Shown here: piece after piece, positions 1 through 7,528 of the stretch
Position numbering within the stretch: the first letter of the stretch is position 1
Layout of the letters: each line of letters opens with the position of its first letter
Virus record (IMG/VR): IMGVR_UViG_3300034101_000721
Coordinates: 1-25,131 of that record
Direction: 5' to 3' (one strand)
Source: a virus
DNA length: 25,131 nucleotides
Notes under the pieces: generated by a model
Databases searched by the model: none
Told to the model about the DNA's origin: nothing
The model's input: the letters and a program-made list of their open reading frames with translations, nothing else
Translations under genes and position numbers: made by a program

Positions 1-346
1 CTCCAAATACAAACACCCAGCGTTCAGGCCAGCCGACAATGACCGTATTTCAGGGTGGTCGCAGATAAGACAGAGGTTGGTTAATAAGCCTGCTCTATTG
101 TATATTTTCGCTACCTGTCCATATTTGATTGAAACACTTCCCGCTCTTGCCATGGATAAGCGCAAGCCAGAAGATGCAGATAGCACAGGTAATGACCATG
201 CCTGCGACGCCCTTAGGTATTTGTGTAAGGCTCGCTTGATCGATAGTCAGTGGGAACAACCACCAGAAGTGCTAAACAAAGGTATTATCAAGCTACAGGC
301 GTATATCGCCCAGATGCGAGCTAGAGCTAACAGACCAACAATATGA
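1..346 (+). CDS. terL: Terminase large subunit, C-terminal fragment (5' end outside window)
   Basis: The reading frame is open from base 2 to the stop at 344-346, so this is the 3' end of a gene that begins left of the window. About 114 residues are visible. They include RPADNDRISGWSQIRQRL, then IFATCPYLIETLPALA, then RKPEDADSTGNDHACDALRY. The last segment matches the end of the RNase H-like nuclease domain of large terminases, where the Asp-rich DHxxDALRY stretch supplies a late catalytic acid. The enzyme packages DNA into the prohead through the portal encoded next door; the ATPase part is not visible. The stop overlaps the portal start as ATGA (343-346). A TTG at 77 is only an internal codon, because the homologous sequence runs upstream of it. 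The family assignment is strong from motif and position. Confidence 0.9.
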   Translation, partial: SKYKHPAFRPADNDRISGWSQIRQRLVNKPALLYIFATCPYLIETLPALAMDKRKPEDADSTGNDHACDALRYLCKARLIDSQWEQPPEVLNKGIIKLQAYIAQMRARANRPTI

Positions 347-2910
347 AAATCAAACCGCTCATTGAACTCTATACGGGACCATATTGGAAAAGCCAAATCA
401 CTCTAGCAGAAGAGCGGCGCAAGAAGTTCATTGAAGCAGCAGAAGAATCTATTAGGATTTATAATGCTCAGAAAGATGTAGGCATTTTACGGGATACAGA
501 ACGCCGTCTTAACGTATGGTGGTACTGCGTTAATACTCTTTTACCTGCCTACTACAGTTCTACTCCAAAGGCTGAAGTAATGCTTCGTAAGCGTAGCGGC
601 GGTGTAATGCACGAGGCTTCCGCTGTTATTCTTGAACGCAATATCCAGTACCAGATGGATATGAGCTTTAATTTTGACCAGGTAGGATACTCAGCAGCCC
701 TACAGTTCCTTTTAACTGGTCAGGCAGTACTTTGGGCTAGGTACGACTTTGAAATGGAAGAGCGCGAGCAGGAGATGGTTCTGTTCGCCAATGACGAAGG
801 TAAACTAGTCGATGTAGACGGCGAAACCTACGAAGGGCCAATGGACGTAGTTAAGCAGGGTCCAGGCAACACGTTTATCGTCCCTGTAAACGTAGAAGTT
901 AAGGATGATGAGGCGTCAATCTTAGACATCGTTCAATACAACGATTACCTTTGCTCAGATGCTAGAAATGAATCTGAAGTAGAGTGGAGAGCTAGACGTG
1001 CTTTCCTTACTCGCTACCAGGCAGAAAAGCTATTTGGCAAAGAACTAGCCAACGGCCTCAACTACGATAGTTTCCCAGAGGCTATAAAGAAGGATTTTAA
1101 CAGGGACAGGGAAAAATACGAGGGTAAGGCTGAGGTTTATGAAATCTGGTGCAAGACGTCGGAAAAGGTTTACTGGATTCAAACGACGGGCGAAAAGGCT
1201 TTGCTTGCGAAGTCGGAACCTCCTATCGAGTTTGAGAAGTTTTTTCCATGTGTAGTAATTGCTCAGAACGTAGACCCAGACTCAGTTATACCTGTATCTG
1301 ATTATACTCACTGCAAAGACCAAATCCTTGAGATTGAGCGGCTTACCACTCGTATTCACGCCGTTACTCAGGCTATTCGTACCAATGCTCTTTATGACTC
1401 ATCCATGGGCGCTCAAGTAGAGCAGCTAATGATTGGCGACCTAAAGATGATTCCAACTATTAACTGGAACAGTCATAAAGGTCGTGGTGGTTTGCAGAAC
1501 GCCGTAGAGTTTATGCCAATCGAACCATACGTTAACGCCCTGCAAACTTTGCAGACCGCAAGACAAACAGCGCTTCAACAGCTCTATGAAACCCTAAAAG
1601 TATCTGACCTTTTGCGTGGCACAAGTGCAGAGTACAAAACGGCTACAGCTAACAGACTGGAAAACGCTTGGTCGTCCCTTGGTCTTATTGTTCGTCAGAA
1701 CATGTTCACTAAGTTTATTTCAGACGCTATCGGCAACCTTGGTACCATCATTATGGACCAGTTTGAAGAAGCTAAGATAATGAACTGCGGCGATGCAGAA
1801 CAAGTGCTTTCTCCGCTTATTCCACCAGAGCCGCCAGCGCCTCCAATGGACCCAAACATGCCGCCAGAGGCGCAACCACCAATGCCGCCTCCCGTAGACC
1901 CTGCGCTACTTATTGACGTCATGAAAAAGAAAATCATGACGCTATACAAGGATGATGACCAGTTTAACTACCGTATTCAGATTGCTTCCGACTCGATGGT
2001 GGCAATCGACCAAGCGCAAGACCAACAAGAAGGTCAAGCGTTGCTTGGGGCAGCAGGCGAGTTTTTTAATCAAATGCGCGCACTCATCGAGCAATACCCA
2101 CCGCTGCTGGAGTTTAGCATTAGCTTATTCCAGAACGTAATCAAGCGTTACAAAGGCGGTAAAGAATTGGATGGTTTGTTTACTGGAGCACTTTCTCAGA
2201 TTGGTGAAATCTCCAAGGCAAGAGAAGAGGCCGCTATGCAACCTCCACCGCCAGATCCCAAGATCATTGAAATGCAAGGACGGATGCAGATTGCACAAAC
2301 GGAAGCTAATGCCCGTCTACAAACAGCTCAAATGGAAGCCCAAGATAGGCATGACAAAAACATTCTCGCCTACCAAGACCAGCAACTCAAAATACAGCGT
2401 GACCAACTTGAAGCTCAACTTGCTGTTCAAAAACAACAGTTTGAGGAGTTTGTTAAGCAACAAGAACTTGTACTGCTCCAGCAAGAAATCAATATCAAAG
2501 GTCAAGCTGTTCAAGTTGATAACCTTAAAGTACAAGCGATGGCTCAGTCCGATGCGGATAAACACGCAATTCAGCAAGAAGCTCACCGCATGAAGGGTAT
2601 TCTTGATATTCAAAAGCTAGAGCTAGACAACATGAGAGTTCGTCTTGCAGAATCGGAAAAGCTGATGGAGGAGCGTCGTCTTGCTTCAGAACAACAGTTA
2701 GAGCGTATCCGTATGCAGATGGATCAGGTTAATGCTAGCCCTAAGTTAATGAGTATGGGCGGTATGACTGGCCGAAAAAAGTCCGGCAAAATAATCACTG
2801 ATGAAAACGGTAATCCAACAGCGATTGAAATTACCGAACAACCAGAAGTGAAAGTACAACGTATAACACTTGATGAAGAGGGCAATCCTAGCGGGATTGA
2901 GTTAAGCTAA
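343..2910 (+). CDS. Portal protein
   Basis: An 855-residue protein directly after the terminase, the usual place of the portal. The N-terminal third (RRLNVWWYCVNTLLPAYYSS, then Q-Y-Q-M-D-M-S and a helical stretch) fits podovirus-type portal proteins that form the dodecameric DNA channel at one capsid vertex. Residues about 489-520 are very proline-rich. Residues about 630-805 form a long Gln/Glu/Lys-rich helix with heptad character, longer than a minimal portal core and comparable with the helical barrel tail of P22-type portals. The last 40 residues hold two copies of an ITxDExGNPxxIEx motif. The start is fixed by the ATGA overlap with the terminase, and the stop TAA shares its last base with the next ATG. 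The role is known for the family; the barrel reading of the tail is inference. Confidence 0.86.
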   Translation: MKIKPLIELYTGPYWKSQITLAEERRKKFIEAAEESIRIYNAQKDVGILRDTERRLNVWWYCVNTLLPAYYSSTPKAEVMLRKRSGGVMHEASAVILERNIQYQMDMSFNFDQVGYSAALQFLLTGQAVLWARYDFEMEEREQEMVLFANDEGKLVDVDGETYEGPMDVVKQGPGNTFIVPVNVEVKDDEASILDIVQYNDYLCSDARNESEVEWRARRAFLTRYQAEKLFGKELANGLNYDSFPEAIKKDFNRDREKYEGKAEVYEIWCKTSEKVYWIQTTGEKALLAKSEPPIEFEKFFPCVVIAQNVDPDSVIPVSDYTHCKDQILEIERLTTRIHAVTQAIRTNALYDSSMGAQVEQLMIGDLKMIPTINWNSHKGRGGLQNAVEFMPIEPYVNALQTLQTARQTALQQLYETLKVSDLLRGTSAEYKTATANRLENAWSSLGLIVRQNMFTKFISDAIGNLGTIIMDQFEEAKIMNCGDAEQVLSPLIPPEPPAPPMDPNMPPEAQPPMPPPVDPALLIDVMKKKIMTLYKDDDQFNYRIQIASDSMVAIDQAQDQQEGQALLGAAGEFFNQMRALIEQYPPLLEFSISLFQNVIKRYKGGKELDGLFTGALSQIGEISKAREEAAMQPPPPDPKIIEMQGRMQIAQTEANARLQTAQMEAQDRHDKNILAYQDQQLKIQRDQLEAQLAVQKQQFEEFVKQQELVLLQQEINIKGQAVQVDNLKVQAMAQSDADKHAIQQEAHRMKGILDIQKLELDNMRVRLAESEKLMEERRLASEQQLERIRMQMDQVNASPKLMSMGGMTGRKKSGKIITDENGNPTAIEITEQPEVKVQRITLDEEGNPSGIELS

Positions 2911-3308
2911 TGGCAAATGCAATTTATCCTAAAGCAAAAGAGAAGTTTCTTGACGCTCTAATTGATATTCCCAGTGACACTATCAAGATAGCTTTGATAG
3001 ACACCGGAACATATACCTATAATTCCGCTGATGAGTTCTGGAGTTCTGCCAGTTCTGCAATCGTAGGCACCGCAGAAACATTAGCCTCTAAGACTATCAC
3101 TAACGGCGTATTTGATGCAGCGGATGTTACCTTTACTTCCGTATCTGGAGTAAGCGTAGAAGCTCTTATCATTTACAAAGATACAGGCTCAGCAGCTACC
3201 TCACCTCTTATTATGTATATCGACGTAGCGGCAAGCGGCTTACCTGTAACGCCAAACGGCAATAACATTGATGTTCAATTTAATGCTTCTGGAATCTTTG
3301 CATTATGA
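2910..3308 (+). CDS. Small beta-rich phage protein, probable virion component
   Basis: A 132-residue acidic protein. It opens with IYPKAKEKFLDALIDIPSDT and continues with alternating small and hydrophobic residues, including ALIDTGTYTYNSADEFW, EALIIYKDTG and SGLPVTPNGNNIDVQFN. Proteins of this pattern recur in many tailed-phage genomes near head genes, usually without a known function. No signal peptide, membrane helix or enzyme motif is visible. The start codon overlaps the portal stop by one base (TAATG) and the gene ends in an ATGA overlap with the next, so it is translationally coupled to both. A capsid or decoration role is inferred only from position and composition. Confidence 0.72.
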   Translation: MANAIYPKAKEKFLDALIDIPSDTIKIALIDTGTYTYNSADEFWSSASSAIVGTAETLASKTITNGVFDAADVTFTSVSGVSVEALIIYKDTGSAATSPLIMYIDVAASGLPVTPNGNNIDVQFNASGIFAL

Positions 3309-3526
3309 TCGTAGAAATTGTTGGTGGAACACTTAACTACATTTCAACAGCAACCGATTGGACGGCGCAAGTAACAGCTAGTGATACAGCTATCAGCATT
3401 ACGTTTGCTAGTAATCTTGGCACAATGGAAATGTCTTCCGGTATCAATTACGACAATCTGGCCGCATTTATTGGGCAGGTGAAAGACGATTGCATAGCTC
3501 GTGGGATTAACTGGAGCGGAAACTAA
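3305..3526 (+). CDS. Small hypothetical phage protein (73 aa)
   Basis: The family is not recognised. The product is 73 residues: a hydrophobic and polar beta-like N-terminal half (MIVEIVGGTLNYIS, then TAISITFASNLGTMEMSS) followed by one amphipathic helix ending in KDDCIARGINWSGN. There is no membrane segment or signal peptide. It starts inside the previous stop (ATGA) and its TAA abuts the ATG at 3527 with no gap. It therefore belongs to the tightly coupled group between portal and scaffold and may be a small virion or assembly protein, but the sequence shows nothing more specific. Confidence 0.62.
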   Translation: MIVEIVGGTLNYISTATDWTAQVTASDTAISITFASNLGTMEMSSGINYDNLAAFIGQVKDDCIARGINWSGN

Positions 3527-4384
3527 ATGGCAGCAATAACCGACTTATCAGACCTGATTAACCGATTCACTGGCGGTAACAGCGGGACTCCTGAAAATAT
3601 ATTTGTTTATAAAACTCCAAGAATTAACGGAACTGCGGTAGGAGCTACTAATGCTGCTGTTGCTGGTAAGTATGTATCATTGTGGCAATACGATGGAACG
3701 CATGGTAACGGGGCGGCTCCTGGAGCAGTAGCGGTGCCAACGAATAGCACCAATGGTGCGCTGCCTATTACCAATCCTGGTGGTTCAAGAGAAAAATGGT
3801 TAACTCAAGTTTCTGGCGCTAGTAATGCTGCGGGCGTTTTATTACTTTATGATAGGCTGCTTCATATAAGCGGATTGAGCGGAACATCTACAGCTGACCA
3901 GACAGTACAAGGTGCAAGCCCTAGCGTAGTTCTTACGCGCAATACTGGAGGTGTTGGAAATATCGTTTTTTACGAAGTGTATACTCAAATTGGAGCAACT
4001 GCGACAACCATTACAATGACATACACTAATAGCGCAGGCACAGGAAGCCGCACTTCTACGCAAACGATTGGAGGTACTGGATTTAGAAATGCTCAGTCAG
4101 GTTACATAATCCCACTAGCCGCTGGAGATAAAGGAGTTCAAGCAGTAGAAAAAGTGAAGCTTACCGCAACTACGGGAACAGCCGGAGACTTTGGAATAAC
4201 TATTGCAAAGCCAATAGCATATATTCCTATTGGAACTGCCGGAGTAATGGGATTTAGAGATTTTAGCACTGGTTTGCCAGGGATACCTAAAATAGATACA
4301 GATGCTTGTTTAGCATTTTTGTTTTTATCAAACACATCAACTGCACCGGAGCTAACCTACGGTTTAAGTTTTGTAGAAAAATAA
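3527..4384 (+). CDS. Virion protein candidate, first of a tandem paralogous pair
   Basis: A 285-residue protein of unknown function, rich in Gly, Thr, Ala and Ser, with the look of a beta-structured virion protein. Residues about 105-230 align by eye with the same region of the next gene: LLLYDRLLHISGLSG, VVLTRNTGGVG, TYTNSAGTGSRT, then IPLAAGDKGVQAVEKVKLTA and FGITIAKPI. The N-terminal hundred residues (LSDLINRFTGGNSGTPENIF) are specific to this copy. No signal peptide, membrane helix or catalytic motif is visible. It starts immediately after the previous stop. A head-surface or tail-associated role is inference from composition, position and the paralogous neighbour. Confidence 0.7.
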   Translation: MAAITDLSDLINRFTGGNSGTPENIFVYKTPRINGTAVGATNAAVAGKYVSLWQYDGTHGNGAAPGAVAVPTNSTNGALPITNPGGSREKWLTQVSGASNAAGVLLLYDRLLHISGLSGTSTADQTVQGASPSVVLTRNTGGVGNIVFYEVYTQIGATATTITMTYTNSAGTGSRTSTQTIGGTGFRNAQSGYIIPLAAGDKGVQAVEKVKLTATTGTAGDFGITIAKPIAYIPIGTAGVMGFRDFSTGLPGIPKIDTDACLAFLFLSNTSTAPELTYGLSFVEK

Positions 4385-4385
4385 C

Positions 4386-5210
4386 ATGGCTCTTAGTAAT
4401 TACAGTGCTTTTTACAATGCCTTGCAGGAGCAAAACTCTGTTAATGCAACAATAACAGGAGGTACTGGCACAAACACACGATTGCATGATTTATACAGAG
4501 GAGTTATAGATCCAACTACAGGCGCTGTTCCTGCAATACCATCAACAGCATCCGCATTAAGTAAATCCAATACTACAGCTTTAAATTATTATTTACCAAA
4601 CTACTCCCCTGAGTTGCCTTATATTGTAGGTGCAAGATCGAGCACTCAAGGCGTAATTGGTTATTACTTGATTATAGATAGGTTGTCGCATCAAGGTGGT
4701 CTTGATGGAAATAGTGCTTTAACTCAAACTACCAATCTTCCAACTGCTGCTTTAACGCGATTTACAAGCGGTGTTGGCGTAATGATAGGATTAACAATTT
4801 ATTCAGCGGTTGGTAGCGCAGGAAGCACTGTTACAGCCTCGTATACTAATCAAGCAGGAACATCAGGCCGAACCACAGTTGCTCAAGTATTTGGAACAAG
4901 TATAACTAATTCGACCGCAAGACTGTTAATACTTCCCCTTGCCGCTGGAGATACTGGAGCAAGGTCTGTAGAAAGCGTTACTTTAGCATCAGGCAGCGGA
5001 ACGTCAGGAAATTTTGGCGTAACATTATTTAAGATATTAGGCGCAATAGCTTTAGATACTACAAATAATAGTTTTACAAATGACATGATTACTGGAGGAT
5101 TGCTTGGCGGCATCCCTGAATTGCAAGATACAAGTCATATTAGCTTACTAGGAGCATTTAACAGTACAAGTAGTGCAGGTAACGCAACTCTCTTAATAGC
5201 AGAGGGGTAA
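4386..5210 (+). CDS. Virion protein candidate, second of the paralogous pair
   Basis: A 274-residue protein of unknown function, paralogous to the product of 3527-4384. Matching blocks are YYLIIDRLSHQGGLDG, AALTRFTSGVGV, ASYTNQAGTSGRTT and LPLAAGDTGARSVESVTLAS, followed by FGVTLFKILG. The N-terminus (NYSAFYNALQEQNSVNATIT) differs from the first copy, so the pair has diverged most at the ends. It starts one base after the upstream TAA and ends directly against the ATG at 5211. The pair probably arose by tandem duplication. Both copies are intact, which argues that both are used. No catalytic motif or membrane segment is seen. Confidence 0.7.
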   Translation: MALSNYSAFYNALQEQNSVNATITGGTGTNTRLHDLYRGVIDPTTGAVPAIPSTASALSKSNTTALNYYLPNYSPELPYIVGARSSTQGVIGYYLIIDRLSHQGGLDGNSALTQTTNLPTAALTRFTSGVGVMIGLTIYSAVGSAGSTVTASYTNQAGTSGRTTVAQVFGTSITNSTARLLILPLAAGDTGARSVESVTLASGSGTSGNFGVTLFKILGAIALDTTNNSFTNDMITGGLLGGIPELQDTSHISLLGAFNSTSSAGNATLLIAEG

Positions 5211-6152
5211 ATGGCAACTAGGAGGTTTTTTGACGGGGCGCAAATTGAGATTGGCTCTTTGCCGATTGAAGGCGCTGCCGTTCAAACTATTGTCCTCAAC
5301 CGTTTAGAATCAACTGCTCAAACTTTCAATCCCACCGTAATTAGGCAAGCATCAAGTGTAATAACTCTTGATAGGCTTGAATCAACAGCGCAAATATTTC
5401 TGCCTACAGTTACCAGGCAAACTTCTAATGTAATTAGTCTTAATAGGCTTGAATCAACTGCACAAATCTTTCTTCCTACCGTAGTTCAAGCAGGCGGCGT
5501 TCAAACAATTACGCTTAATTTGCTGGCCTCCACGGCGCAGATATTCTTGCCTACGATTACACTAGCTTCTGGTGTTGTTGATACATCTGACATTCTCAAC
5601 AGATATAGGCGCAAACGGTCAGAATCCAAAGAAGAGGAAGAAATTGCCGCACAGCTACTCAAAGCTAGGCAAAAACGACCACAAGTAGAGCAAAAGTCCA
5701 GAGAATTACGCAACTGGAAAAAGTTAATCTACGAGGCTATATATGGCGCAGATACATTAGAAGAACTAGAGGCTATTGATACACCGCCGGTTCCAGTAGA
5801 TTCTCCAGAAGTAGTAGCAGCTATACTAGCTGAGATAGAGGAGCAAAAGGCCCTACGTAAAGCTGAAATTAAGCTAAAGATGGAAGAAGCATCTTTACGG
5901 GCCGTCCAGCTAGAATCTCAAATATCTGCAAAAATTGACGAGCAAAAACGCGCAGTTCAGGCTATAAAGGAATTACAGCAAGAAGTCATGGCCCGTCATG
6001 CCATAGCTGTAGAAGCAGCAAGGCAGTTGGAAATGCAAGCATTCCTGCAATTACAAGAAGCTGAACGCAAAGCAGAGGAGTTTACCCGCAAGCGAAATAA
6101 CCGTATAAAGCGATTAAAGGCGCTAATGTGGCTAGCTAAAATAGATTTATGA
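5211..6152 (+). CDS. Repeat plus coiled-coil virion protein candidate
   Basis: A 313-residue protein with two clear halves. Residues 29 to about 121 are four tandem copies of a 24-25-residue unit with core LxRLESTAQIFLPTV. Residues about 126-313 are highly charged (Lys, Glu, Arg, Gln, Ala) and predicted by eye to be a long alpha-helical coiled coil. STAQxFxPTV-type repeats occur in assorted phage structural proteins, where they are usually unannotated. The combination suggests a short beta repeat domain mounted on a helical stalk. The start follows the previous TAA directly, with AGAGGGG just upstream as ribosome binding site. The stop overlaps the next ATG (ATGA, 6149-6152). Function is not known. 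Confidence 0.7.
   Translation: MATRRFFDGAQIEIGSLPIEGAAVQTIVLNRLESTAQTFNPTVIRQASSVITLDRLESTAQIFLPTVTRQTSNVISLNRLESTAQIFLPTVVQAGGVQTITLNLLASTAQIFLPTITLASGVVDTSDILNRYRRKRSESKEEEEIAAQLLKARQKRPQVEQKSRELRNWKKLIYEAIYGADTLEELEAIDTPPVPVDSPEVVAAILAEIEEQKALRKAEIKLKMEEASLRAVQLESQISAKIDEQKRAVQAIKELQQEVMARHAIAVEAARQLEMQAFLQLQEAERKAEEFTRKRNNRIKRLKALMWLAKIDL
5295..5574 (+). repeat. Four tandem 24-25-codon repeats (LxRLESTAQIFLPTV)
   Basis: Units begin at residues 29, 53, 77 and 102 of the protein encoded from 5211. Units 2 and 3 are nearly identical (RLESTAQIFLPTV). Unit 1 has TFNPTV and unit 4 has NLLASTAQIFLPTI. The DNA is less similar than the protein because synonymous codons differ, which points to old repeats kept by selection rather than recent slippage. 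Confidence 0.85.
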
Positions 6153-6469
6153 GCAATAAATATAAATTGTTTCAATATTGTCCGATTCAAAAAAAAGTAG
6201 TTCCAATAGAAAAAGTGCAGCGCACTTCAAATGCTCGTGACCTGTTTATACAAGACGAGATGGAGCCGGTGCGTAATCCACTTAATCCAAAGGAAATCTA
6301 TACCAGTAAATCAAAGCTCAGGGCGGCCTATAAAGCTGCTGGAGCTATTGAAATTGGCGATGCCTACGATAAAGGGTACATCCCAGATCAGGAGTCTGGC
6401 GCATCCACTCGTAGAATGGCCAAATATTTAACTAACCAAATAATTGATAGGTATAGAAATGGAAGATAA
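6149..6469 (+). CDS. Small conserved-type phage protein upstream of scaffold
   Basis: A 106-residue basic protein. The segment EPVRNPLNPKEIYTSKSKLR followed by AAYKAAGAIEIGDAYDKGY matches a pattern seen in small proteins encoded near capsid genes of many phages (a Met/Pro-rich target sequence, a tyrosine-containing SKSKxR, then a helix and a Gly). Their function is not known. No zinc ligands survive in the N-terminus beyond a single Cys, so a zinc-finger reading is not supported. It starts in an ATGA overlap with the upstream gene. Its last 11 bases overlap the scaffold candidate, which implies coupled translation. Confidence 0.68.
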   Translation: MSNKYKLFQYCPIQKKVVPIEKVQRTSNARDLFIQDEMEPVRNPLNPKEIYTSKSKLRAAYKAAGAIEIGDAYDKGYIPDQESGASTRRMAKYLTNQIIDRYRNGR

Positions 6470-7490
6470 CGAAACCTTAAATCCGTCCGATACTGAGGTT
6501 ACTGTAGAGCGAGAACCAGCTAATTTGTCTATCAGACAAACATTAAAACAGCAGTTGAAAAACGTTAATGATGAGAATGAAAGTAGCGATAATGCTACTC
6601 AAGCAGAGCAGCCGTCCGATAGCGAGGCCGTAGCGGTTGAGAAGGTCAGCGCTCCTGTTACCCCACCAATGGCTCCACCTGCGGATATGAATGCCGCTGA
6701 AAAAGAAGCGTTCTTGAATCCTACTCCGGCCAATGCTCATGTTTTGCAATCCTATCTAAACCGTAGGGCTTATGAGACACGTTCTGACTATAGCCGAAAA
6801 ATGCAGGAGGTAGAACAATTAAAACGCCAAACTTCCGGCCTTTACGAAACTATAAAGCAATACGAAGACGAGTACGCTAGGGATGGTATTTCTATAGCTG
6901 ATGTCACCAGGCGGGCAGTAGCTTGGGATAAGGCTATGCAAAGCAATCCAGTAGAAACCGCCTTGGATTGGCTAGATTCTTATGGGGTAAGGCTAGAGGA
7001 ATTAACTCAGCACCAACCTCAAGAACAAGCCCCTGCTCAATACCTAACCAGGGAAGAGGCAGAACGCATAGCTGATGAGCGATTTAAGTCAATTCAATCA
7101 GAGCAGGAAAAAAAGGCTCTTGAGTATTACAATCAACAGGTCGTAAACTCATTTATGAGTAACAAGCCGTTATTCAGAGATCCAGAAACAGCAGCGCAGT
7201 TAGAGGCTGAGATGGCTCCAGTTGTTCAGGCTCTTAACGCTACAGGGCGGTATTCCTCCCCTGAGCAAGTATTAGAGACTGCATACAACTACGTAGTAAA
7301 CGGCAATCCGACTTTTTCCGGCCTCGTTCAAAGAATGGCCGCAAAGCCGGCGATACAACAGCAGCAGCAGGTCGTTCAAAAGGCCAAGCAAGCTGCCAAA
7401 TCAATATCTGGCTCCACCGGTAGTGGGACTCCCAGAGTGCAATCAAAATCACTAGGGGATAACCTACGTCGGCGATTCGTAGGAGAGTAG
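6459..7490 (+). CDS. Scaffolding protein candidate
   Basis: A 343-residue hydrophilic protein immediately before the major capsid gene, the standard position of the scaffold that shapes the prohead and is then released or cleaved. It has an acidic, Pro/Ser-rich N-terminus (residues 1-80), a helical Gln/Glu-rich middle (LNRRAYETRSDYSRKMQEVE through the 200s) and a basic C-terminus ending KSLGDNLRRRFVGE. A short basic C-terminal helix is the capsid-binding element in known scaffolds such as that of P22. The ATG at 6459 is chosen over the TTG at 6444, because the five extra residues are the only gain and ATG starts dominate here. The gene overlaps the upstream one by 11 bases. Assignment rests on position and composition, not on a diagnostic motif. 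Confidence 0.74.
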   Translation: MEDNETLNPSDTEVTVEREPANLSIRQTLKQQLKNVNDENESSDNATQAEQPSDSEAVAVEKVSAPVTPPMAPPADMNAAEKEAFLNPTPANAHVLQSYLNRRAYETRSDYSRKMQEVEQLKRQTSGLYETIKQYEDEYARDGISIADVTRRAVAWDKAMQSNPVETALDWLDSYGVRLEELTQHQPQEQAPAQYLTREEAERIADERFKSIQSEQEKKALEYYNQQVVNSFMSNKPLFRDPETAAQLEAEMAPVVQALNATGRYSSPEQVLETAYNYVVNGNPTFSGLVQRMAAKPAIQQQQQVVQKAKQAAKSISGSTGSGTPRVQSKSLGDNLRRRFVGE

Positions 7491-7524
7491 CCATAAGGTT
7501 ATCCCGCAAACTTTAAGGGATAAC
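7456..7524 (+). promoter_or_regulatory. Three-armed alternative RNA pairing over the capsid gene RBS
   Basis: Arm A GGGATAACC (7456-7464) lies in the last codons of the scaffold gene. Arm B GGTTATCCC (7497-7505) is in the 38-nt gap. Arm A' GGGATAAC (7517-7524) overlaps the probable capsid Shine-Dalgarno AAGGGA (7515-7520). B is exactly complementary to A (9 bp) and to A' (8 bp plus one G-U), so only one pairing can form at a time. Pairing B:A' would bury the ribosome binding site, and pairing B:A would free it. The sequence complementarity is seen directly; a regulatory role is inference. Confidence 0.5.
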
Positions 7525-7528
7525 TAAA

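Noticed and set aside
1695-1949. Minus-strand Gly/Ser-rich 84-residue frame
   Set aside because: It is the complement of the proline-rich portal segment, with no ribosome site and low-complexity composition.
2171-2613. Frames of about 100-140 residues on both strands inside the portal coiled-coil region
   Set aside because: They are artefacts of the repetitive Gln/Lys codons; the portal frame is continuous and well supported.
2980-3000. 7-bp hairpin CTATCAA/TTGATAG
   Set aside because: It lies within codons of the gene at 2910, has no T tract and no nearby start site; chance pairing in A/T-rich coding sequence is likely.
6444-6458. TTG start for the scaffold candidate
   Set aside because: The ATG at 6459 is in frame 15 bases later and fits local start usage; the extra residues MIGIE add nothing recognisable.
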